Assembly (NCBI GenBank): GCA_025363575.1
Contig: JANYDM010000022.1
Coordinates: 1-46,063 of the forward strand
Length of the DNA: 46,063 nucleotides
Direction of reading: 5' to 3'
Source: Betaproteobacteria bacterium
GTDB lineage: Bacteria; Pseudomonadota; Gammaproteobacteria; Burkholderiales; SG8-41
The notes beneath the pieces are model-generated. The model was not told where the DNA came from, did not search any database, and saw nothing but the letters and a program-made list of their open reading frames with translations. Position 1 is the first letter of the stretch, and each line of letters begins with the position of its first letter. Made by a program: the position numbers and the translations under genes. Below, in pieces: positions 41,135 through 46,063 of this stretch.

Positions 41135-42553
41135 ATGCGTGGAAAAATGCGTCAGCTGGGATTGGTCGCGCTCGGCATCTTCGTCGGCGCCATCGTTTCA
41201 CTCAACTTGCCCGCTGGCGCGCAGCCTGGCGCCCCTGCCCAGTTGCCGATCGACGATCTGCGCGCGTTCAGCGAGGTGTACGGGCGCATCAAGAGCGACT
41301 ACGTCGAAACGGTCGACGACAAAAAACTCATCGCGCAGGCCATCTCGGGCATGCTTGCCGGGCTCGATCCGCATTCCGCGTATCTCGACCGCGACGCCTA
41401 TCGCGAAATGCAGGTCGGCACGCGCGGCGAGTTCGGCGGTCTCGGCATCGAAGTCGGCATGGAAGACGGCTTCGTAAAAGTCGTGTCACCAATCGACGAC
41501 TCGCCGGCCGCCCGTTCCGGCATCAAGGCCGGCGACCTCATCGTGAAGCTCGACAACATGTTCGTCAAAGGCATGTCGCTGAACGACGCGGTCAAGCAGA
41601 TGCGCGGCAAAGTCGACACGCCGATCACGCTGACGATCACGCGCAAAGGCGAGGACAAGCCGCTGATATTCACGCTGAGGCGCGCCGTCATCAAGATCCA
41701 GAGCGTGAAATCCAGATTGCTCGAGCCGGGCTATGCCTATTTCCGCGTCACCCAGTTCCAGGGCCCGACCGGCGAGACGCTGGCTAACGCGATCGATACG
41801 GTGTTCAGGCAGAACGGTGGCCCGATGAAAGGCATCGTGCTTGATTTGCGCAACGATCCCGGCGGCTTGTTAAGCGGCGCGGTATCGGTCTCGGCCGCTT
41901 TTCTGCCGAAGAACGCGCTGGTCGTCTACACCGAGGGCCGCACCGAAGATGCCAAGATGCGGTTAACCGCGAGCCCGCAGAACTACCTGAGCCGCGGCGG
42001 GCGCGACTACCTCGCCCAGCTGCCGCCGGAGGTGAAGGACGTGCCGATGGTAGTGCTCGTCAATGGCGGCTCGGCGTCGGCTTCTGAAATCGTCGCCGGC
42101 GCGCTGCAGGATCATCACCGCGCGGTGATCATGGGCACGCAGACTTTCGGCAAGGCGTCGGTGCAGACCGTGCTGCCGCTTGGCAATGGCACGGCGATCA
42201 AGCTGACGACCGCGCGCTATTACACGCCGAACGGCCGCTCGATCCAGGCCACTGGCATCGTGCCCGATATCGCGCTGGACGACGGCTCGAAAGGCGAGAC
42301 GAAATTGAAGATGCGCGAAGCCGATCTGAGCAAGCACCTGAGCAGCGAGAGTTCGAAGGAGCCGGCGCTGGTGCCGCCCGCCGCCGCCACAGCCAACCTG
42401 TTTAATTTCACGCCGGCGCCGCGGCCGCAAAACGTGGATGAGAAAGACCTGCGCCCGCAACCCGGCGAGGTCGTGGCCAAAAGCGATTACGAGCTCGCGC
42501 AGGCGATCGCCTTCCTCAAACGCGGCAGCGAGGCGCACGCGCGGGTCGAATAA
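41135..42553 (+). CDS. S41-family C-terminal processing protease (CtpA-like)
   Basis: 472 residues from the ATG at 41135 (GAGAGG upstream at 41123-41128); a second ATG at 41147 is an alternative. A signal anchor (ALGIFVGAIVSLNL) is followed by a PDZ domain with GGLGIEVGMEDGFVKV, then KAGDLIVKLDN, and the S41 catalytic core. The serine-lysine dyad is S315 in GGSASASEIVAGALQD and K340 in GTQTFGKASVQTV. The enzyme trims periplasmic or membrane proteins from their C-termini. A proline-rich tail (PRPQNVDEKDLRPQPGE) follows. A strong hairpin lies just after the stop. It is followed convergently by a small basic protein gene. Confidence 0.95.
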   Translation: MRGKMRQLGLVALGIFVGAIVSLNLPAGAQPGAPAQLPIDDLRAFSEVYGRIKSDYVETVDDKKLIAQAISGMLAGLDPHSAYLDRDAYREMQVGTRGEFGGLGIEVGMEDGFVKVVSPIDDSPAARSGIKAGDLIVKLDNMFVKGMSLNDAVKQMRGKVDTPITLTITRKGEDKPLIFTLRRAVIKIQSVKSRLLEPGYAYFRVTQFQGPTGETLANAIDTVFRQNGGPMKGIVLDLRNDPGGLLSGAVSVSAAFLPKNALVVYTEGRTEDAKMRLTASPQNYLSRGGRDYLAQLPPEVKDVPMVVLVNGGSASASEIVAGALQDHHRAVIMGTQTFGKASVQTVLPLGNGTAIKLTTARYYTPNGRSIQATGIVPDIALDDGSKGETKLKMREADLSKHLSSESSKEPALVPPAAATANLFNFTPAPRPQNVDEKDLRPQPGEVVAKSDYELAQAIAFLKRGSEAHARVE

Positions 42554-42555
42554 AA

Positions 42556-42587
42556 AAGCGGGGCGGGGATTTTTCCCCGCCCCGCTT
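42556..42587 (-). terminator. Strong rho-independent terminator, probably bidirectional
   Basis: A perfect 13-base-pair stem (42556-42568 with 42575-42587) with a six-base loop, ATTTTT. On the minus strand it is followed by a T-run (from the A-run at 42552-42557), so it ends the small basic protein's transcript; on the plus strand it lies right after the protease stop, but only TT follows it, giving weaker termination. Confidence 0.85.
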
Positions 42588-42612
42588 GCGCAGCATTAAC
42601 GCTTTCACACTA

Positions 42613-42882
42613 TCAGGTTTTGGGTTGCGCCTTTTTTGCGGTGCGCGATACTTTCCTGGATTTTTTCACCGGCTTGGCCTGCGCTTGAGGCGCCGGCTCG
42701 ACGCGCGTTTTGGCCTGCTGCGTTGATTCCGCGGTGCGCGTGCGCGTAAGCTGGTCGGCGCGGGCCCGCATGTCTGTCCTTTGCTCCTGGGTCAGATCTT
42801 CCTTCTTGACGGCCGTGGCCGCGAAGCTCACGGACGTGAACGCGAACGTTGAAGCAACGAAAACTGCGATTAGCTTGTGCAT
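42613..42882 (-). CDS. Small exported basic protein of unknown function
   Basis: 89 residues; I do not recognise it. It has a signal peptide (VFVASTFAFTSVSFA) and then a helix-forming stretch rich in charged residues (EDLTQEQRTDMRARADQL), followed by a Lys/Pro/Arg-rich tail (PVKKSRKVSRTAKKAQ) like histone H1-type or PsiF-type proteins. The start has GAGGAG five bases upstream on the minus strand, supporting a real gene, and a terminator follows at 42556. It could bind anionic surfaces or nucleic acid in the periplasm. The 5' flank of about 190 bases separates it from the cold-shock gene, both reading leftward. Confidence 0.75.
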   Translation of the reverse strand: MHKLIAVFVASTFAFTSVSFAATAVKKEDLTQEQRTDMRARADQLTRTRTAESTQQAKTRVEPAPQAQAKPVKKSRKVSRTAKKAQPKT

Positions 42883-43075
42883 GGCGACTCCTCGACTGGA
42901 TGGATGGGACTACGCTGCCCTTTGCAGGGCGTAGTCGGACTAACGGAGGGAAACGCCGGGGGTTGACGGGCGCGGGCGCATAGAAAAATAACGGCCCGCG
43001 CCCCGACGAAAACCGCGAAAACGCTGTCTAATGTCTAATGCCAATTGCTTGTTCGTGCGCGAAACGCGCGGCCGA

Positions 43076-43282
43076 TTAAAGCGCTTTCAGGTTGCCTGCC
43101 GACGATTTGCCGTCATTGCCCTTCGTCAATTCGTATTCGACTTTCTGGCCGTCTTTCAGCGTGCTCATGCCGGCTTTTTCAACGGCCGAAATGTGTACGA
43201 AAACGTCTTTCGAGCCGTCGTCGGCCTCGATGAATCCAAATCCTTTGGTTGCGTTGAACCATTTCACTGTTCCTGTAGCCAC
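43076..43282 (-). CDS. Cold-shock domain protein, CspA family
   Basis: 68 residues with an intact cold-shock domain: [15 protein letters not shown] includes RNP1 (KGFGFI) and VFVHI is RNP2, both nucleic-acid-binding motifs. These proteins bind single-stranded RNA or DNA and loosen RNA structure. The start is GTG at 43282, with AGGAG at 43289-43293 on the minus strand. The 5' flank of about 170 bases up to the divergent gene start should hold its promoter and leader; I cannot see a reliable promoter. Housekeeping role likely. Confidence 0.97.
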   Translation of the reverse strand: MATGTVKWFNATKGFGFIEADDGSKDVFVHISAVEKAGMSTLKDGQKVEYELTKGNDGKSSAGNLKAL

Positions 43283-43450
43283 GAATGTCTCCTGGTGTAG
43301 TTAATTGCCACGCCGCGGCGGATGCCGTTGAGGCGGGCGAAATGCTAGTTTACTCCTCCCAGCGCCTGCGCACGATGGTTTCTGCCCGCCGCGCCGCGCT
43401 GTAATAAACTCGAAAGCGCGCGGTTTTGGCGCGCCGAAAGGGACCAAACA

Positions 43451-43660
43451 GTGCTGAGCATTGTCATTTCTACAATCGCGTATTTCATAGCCAGCCACTA
43501 TGTGAAGCGCTATCTGGACGACATGGAGGCGCCCGCGGGCTGGACGCGCAACGTCCTGACGTTTTGCGCGGCGGCGCTGATCGCCTACGGCGTGGCGTTT
43601 GCCGTCGATTGGGCCGAGCTCAAATACGATCAGGCCCATGCCGGCGCGCCCGCCCGCTGA
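43451..43660 (+). CDS. Small membrane protein of unknown function
   Basis: 69 residues from a GTG at 43451 with AAAGGGA at 43437-43443, which argues for a real gene. It has two hydrophobic segments (SIVISTIAYFIA near the start and FCAAALIAYGVAFAV in the middle) separated by a charged loop KRYLDDMEAPAGW, and a short hydrophilic tail. The family was not recognised. It stands alone between the cold-shock gene and the AroQ-like gene. Confidence 0.75.
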   Translation: MLSIVISTIAYFIASHYVKRYLDDMEAPAGWTRNVLTFCAAALIAYGVAFAVDWAELKYDQAHAGAPAR

Positions 43661-43699
43661 CTTGCCTCCACGCTGCGCGCAGGCGCGCGGCGATGCGGT

Positions 43700-44149
43700 T
43701 TATTTCCGGGCGGCCGGCTTGGCGGCGATGATGTCGAGTATGCCGCGCATCGCGAGAGAGTAGCCGAAGATGCCGCAGCCGGTCACGACGCCGCGGCTGA
43801 CGCGCGCGATTTCGGAATCGCGGCCGCGCCGCGCCGGGTTCGAAATGTGCAGCTCTATCGTCGGAAAGCGCACCTGCGCGATCGCCGCCATCAGGGCCGG
43901 ATGTCCGGTGGTATAGCCGGCCGGATTGATGATGGCCGCGTGGACGCCGTCGTCGTGGGCCGCGTAGAACTTGTTGATGACCTCGCCTTCGAGATTGGAG
44001 TGGAATATCTCGATCTCGATGCCGAGCTCCTGCGCGTACTTGCGGATGTGCTCGTCATATTCCGGCAGCGTCATCGGGCCGAACACGTCGAGCTGCGCCT
44101 TGCCGCGCATGTTCATTCCGGCGCCATGCACGATCAGTATTTTTGGCAT
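43700..44149 (-). CDS. Type II 3-dehydroquinate dehydratase homologue with altered active-site lid
   Basis: 149 residues of AroQ fold and length: ILIVHGAGMNMRGKAQL at the start, HSNLEGEVINKFY, INPAGYTTGHPALM, and ELHISNPARRGRD (H101). Type II dehydroquinases use a lid with a catalytic arginine and tyrosine (GTREPEVYG pattern). Here that stretch is GKAQLDVFG (16-24): alanine 18 replaces the arginine and phenylalanine 23 the tyrosine. The catalytic histidine 101 and E54 remain. So it may be inactive as a dehydroquinase, or act on another substrate. It stands alone on the minus strand, with no other shikimate gene nearby. A paralogue rather than the housekeeping AroQ is likely. Confidence 0.86.
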   Translation of the reverse strand: MPKILIVHGAGMNMRGKAQLDVFGPMTLPEYDEHIRKYAQELGIEIEIFHSNLEGEVINKFYAAHDDGVHAAIINPAGYTTGHPALMAAIAQVRFPTIELHISNPARRGRDSEIARVSRGVVTGCGIFGYSLAMRGILDIIAAKPAARK

Positions 44150-44258
44150 TGCGGTTTCCTCGTAGGCTGGGCAGCGGGTATTATCGCATTCGCAATTGCG
44201 CATGCCGTTGCGCCGCAGAATAGCAGAATTTCATTCGATCGATCCCGGAAGGCCCGTT

Positions 44259-44759
44259 ATGCTGAGTACCGCCCGCATGCTGACCCGCTATAACGCCTGG
44301 TCCAACCAGGTAATGTTCGACGCCGTAGCCGCGCTGCCGGCGGGCGAAGCGGCGAAAGAGCGCAAGAGCATTTTTAAAAATATGCTGCACACGCTCAACC
44401 ACAATTACGTGATCGACGCGATCTGGCAGGCCCACCTCGAAGGCCGCGCGCACGATTACACCGCGCGCAACACGGCCGATTACCCGCCGCTGCCCGAATT
44501 GCGCGAGAAACAGCGGGCGATGGACGCATGGTACGTTGCGTGGAGCGATGCCCTCGACGACGCCGCGCTCGGCCAGAAACTGCCCTTCACACTGATCGGC
44601 GGCAATGCCGGCAGCATGACGCGCTTCGAAATGCTGCAGCATGTGGTGACGCACACCAGCTACCATCGCGGCTACGTGTGCCAGATGTTCTTCGACGTGC
44701 CGGCGCGGCCGCCGACGATGGACCTGCCGGTGTTTCTGCGCGAAGCGGCGCAAACCTGA
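44259..44759 (+). CDS. DinB-family four-helix metalloprotein
   Basis: 166 residues. The DinB/YfiT-like fold is shown by MLHTLNHNYVIDAIWQAHLEG, which supplies the first metal-binding histidine near residue 47, and EMLQHVVTHTSYHRGYVCQMF, which supplies two more histidines in the typical H-x3-H spacing. Members bind Zn or Ni and include bacillithiol-S-transferases, mycothiol-dependent maleylpyruvate isomerases and DNA-damage-inducible proteins. No leader, so cytoplasmic. The ATG at 44259 follows GGAAGG at 44247-44252. The substrate is unknown; the divergent AroQ-like gene starts 109 bases away. Confidence 0.9.
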   Translation: MLSTARMLTRYNAWSNQVMFDAVAALPAGEAAKERKSIFKNMLHTLNHNYVIDAIWQAHLEGRAHDYTARNTADYPPLPELREKQRAMDAWYVAWSDALDDAALGQKLPFTLIGGNAGSMTRFEMLQHVVTHTSYHRGYVCQMFFDVPARPPTMDLPVFLREAAQT

Positions 44760-44917
44760 ACGAGGCGCCTGCCACATTGCCGTAATTTGACCGGGGGGGC
44801 CGCCGGGCGTAGCATGATTTGCAACTGCGGCCGGCATGAGATTTGTCCTGCGCAGGCGCACCGCATTCGCCGCCCATACTTCGCTTCTCTTTAACCGCCG
44901 CAGACCGGAGAGCCGTC

Positions 44918-45352
44918 ATGACTGACCGACTCATCAAAAAGATCATCGAAGGCCAGGAAGTCATCACTACGACCGCGGACGCCACTGTCGGCGATGCGGC
45001 GCGCCTTATGCGCGAGAACCATATCGGCGCCGTCATCGTCGTCGAGAACGGCAAGCTTGCCGGAATATTCACCGAGCGCGATGCGCTCTTCCGCGTGGTG
45101 GCGGAAGGCCGCGACGTAAAAACGACGCGGCTCGCCGACGTCATGACGCGCAATCCACAGACGGTCAATCCCGCGCAGCCGTTCTCGGCCGCCTTGCAGA
45201 TGATGTACGGCGGCAAATTCCGCCATGTGCCCGTGGTCGAAGAAGGCCGCCCCGTCGGCATCATTTCGGCGCGCGATGCGCTGGGGCCGGAACTCGAGGC
45301 CTTCGTCTACGAACTGCTGCGCCAGGAGCAGGTCGAGAACATTCTCGCGTAG
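44918..45352 (+). CDS. CBS-domain-pair protein
   Basis: 144 residues, a stand-alone CBS pair: VITTTADATVGDAARLMRE then GIFTERDALFRVV for the first domain (residues about 15-62), and MTRNPQTVNPAQPFSAALQMM then PVGIISARDAL for the second (about 75-128). Such proteins sense adenine nucleotides or Mg and regulate partners. The ATG at 44918 is preceded by CCGGAGAG. No fused effector domain. The partner is unknown. It sits between the DinB gene and the SDR gene, 123 bases before the latter. Confidence 0.93.
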   Translation: MTDRLIKKIIEGQEVITTTADATVGDAARLMRENHIGAVIVVENGKLAGIFTERDALFRVVAEGRDVKTTRLADVMTRNPQTVNPAQPFSAALQMMYGGKFRHVPVVEEGRPVGIISARDALGPELEAFVYELLRQEQVENILA

Positions 45353-45475
45353 CGCGGGCGCGCAGCTGCGCGCCAGCTCTTGATCATCGTGTGACCGGTG
45401 CTGCAACGCCGGTGCGCTGAGCTGTAAAATTACCGCACGACCTCAATCTGCAACATCTCAAGGGACCGACAGATC

Positions 45476-46063
45476 ATGGCAAACAAAGTCGCGGTAGTCA
45501 CCGGCGCGGGCAGCGGCATCGGCAAAGCGTCGGCACTCGCGCTGTTAAAAGCGGGGTACAGCGTTGTGCTCGCCGGACGCCGTGTCGACATGCTGGACCA
45601 GGCAGTGCAGGAGTCGGGCGCCGGCTCCCGCGCGCTCGCCGTGCCGACCGACGTGTCGAAGCCCGCGGACGTGACCGCGCTGTTCGCGAAGGCGAGGGAG
45701 AAGTTCGGCAGCGTCGACGTGCTCTTCAACAACGCGGGCACCAACGCGCCGGGCATACTGTTCGAAGACCTTACTTACGAAAAATGGCAGGCGGTCGTCG
45801 ACGTCAACCTGACCGGCATGTTCCTGTGCGCGCAGGCGGCGTTCCGCATCATGAAGGAGCAAAACCCGCGCGGCGGCCGCATCATCAACAATGGCTCGAT
45901 CTCGGCGCACGCACCGCGGCCCGACTCCGCGCCTTACACCTGCACCAAGCACGCGGTCACCGGGCTCACCAAATGCATTTCGCTCGACGGCCGCAAGTAC
46001 GACATCACGTGCGGGCAGATCGACGTCGGCAACGCAATGACCGAGCTCGCCGCCCGCATGTCA
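45476..46063 (+). CDS. Short-chain dehydrogenase/reductase (SDR), cut by the window edge
   Basis: 196 codons, open to the right edge, so the C-terminus is outside. Classical SDR features are visible: the TGxxxGxG cofactor motif [10 protein letters not shown] (9-18), NNAG (85-88), catalytic S141 in NGSISAH, and Y154-x3-K158 in [11 protein letters not shown]. It would reduce a ketone or oxidise an alcohol with NAD(P). An ATG at 45476 is used. The substrate cannot be named. It lies 123 bases after the CBS gene. Confidence 0.93.
   Translation, partial: MANKVAVVTGAGSGIGKASALALLKAGYSVVLAGRRVDMLDQAVQESGAGSRALAVPTDVSKPADVTALFAKAREKFGSVDVLFNNAGTNAPGILFEDLTYEKWQAVVDVNLTGMFLCAQAAFRIMKEQNPRGGRIINNGSISAHAPRPDSAPYTCTKHAVTGLTKCISLDGRKYDITCGQIDVGNAMTELAARMS

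Noticed and set aside
1..46063. tRNA, rRNA, CRISPR array, riboswitch
   Set aside because: No cloverleaf sequence, repeat-spacer pattern or recognised riboswitch motif was seen by eye; a covariance model search was not possible.

Overview
The window reads as a chromosomal segment of a GC-rich betaproteobacterium, most likely from the order Burkholderiales. The main clue is the density of periplasmic binding proteins of the Bug/TctC family (tripartite tricarboxylate transporter receptors), a family hugely expanded in Bordetella, Cupriavidus, Polaromonas and relatives. Codon use is strongly G/C-ending throughout, except in one gene at 21885-23336. There is no rRNA, tRNA, CRISPR array, intact insertion sequence or phage gene that I can see. 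No gap between genes exceeds 300 bases.

Layout: (a) 1-10638, plus strand: a hydantoinase/oxoprolinase A subunit (cut by the left edge) and B subunit, an MFS transporter, two Bug proteins, a TauD-like dioxygenase, an aspartate-type aminotransferase, a third Bug protein and a MocR/LysN-type aminotransferase. (b) 10658-12300: an MFS transporter and an AraC-type remnant on the minus strand, then a divergent Fsr-like MFS gene. (c) 13553-16175: a PAS protein, a DUF3565 protein, an ECF sigma factor, a ferritin-like secreted protein and a cytochrome c. (d) 16191-21766: two minus-strand Bug/TctC genes, diverging from an ornithine-cyclodeaminase-like gene, a Bug gene and a class V aminotransferase. (e) 21885-23336: an AT-richer gene encoding an apparent cupin-DUF2867 fusion. 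(f) 23474-30064, plus strand: a ureohydrolase homologue, Bug, cystathionine beta-lyase-like enzyme, membrane protein, an NMT1/SsuA-type binding protein, a TAXI-type binding protein without signal peptide, and another Bug. (g) 40248 down to 30095, minus strand: a likely nine-gene operon (quinone oxidoreductase, methyltransferase-like protein, frameshifted Bug, PuuE-like deacetylase, Bug, old yellow enzyme, TrmO, HyuA, HyuB). (h) 40471-46063: housekeeping-type genes (glycine-zipper protein, CtpA-like protease, small basic secreted protein, cold-shock protein, small membrane protein, divergent AroQ, DinB, CBS protein, start of an SDR dehydrogenase).

Functionally most of the window looks like accessory catabolism: twelve solute-binding proteins (ten Bug/TctC, one NMT1-like, one TAXI) stand beside enzymes for cyclic amides, guanidino compounds, amino acids and carboxylic acids, yet no TctA/TctB, TRAP DctQ/DctM or ABC permease gene is present. 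The binding proteins must share membrane components encoded elsewhere, or act as sensors or scavengers. Several enzymes next to them are non-standard: the ureohydrolase lacks the first metal-binding histidine, and the AroQ homologue lacks the lid arginine and catalytic tyrosine.

The most unusual items are the cupin-DUF2867 fusion gene with its own candidate promoter and a nearby inverted repeat, the two enzyme homologues with altered active sites, the leaderless TAXI protein, the ECF sigma/ferritin-like/cytochrome module without a visible anti-sigma factor, and a ten-codon relay ORF made by a 29-base tandem duplication.
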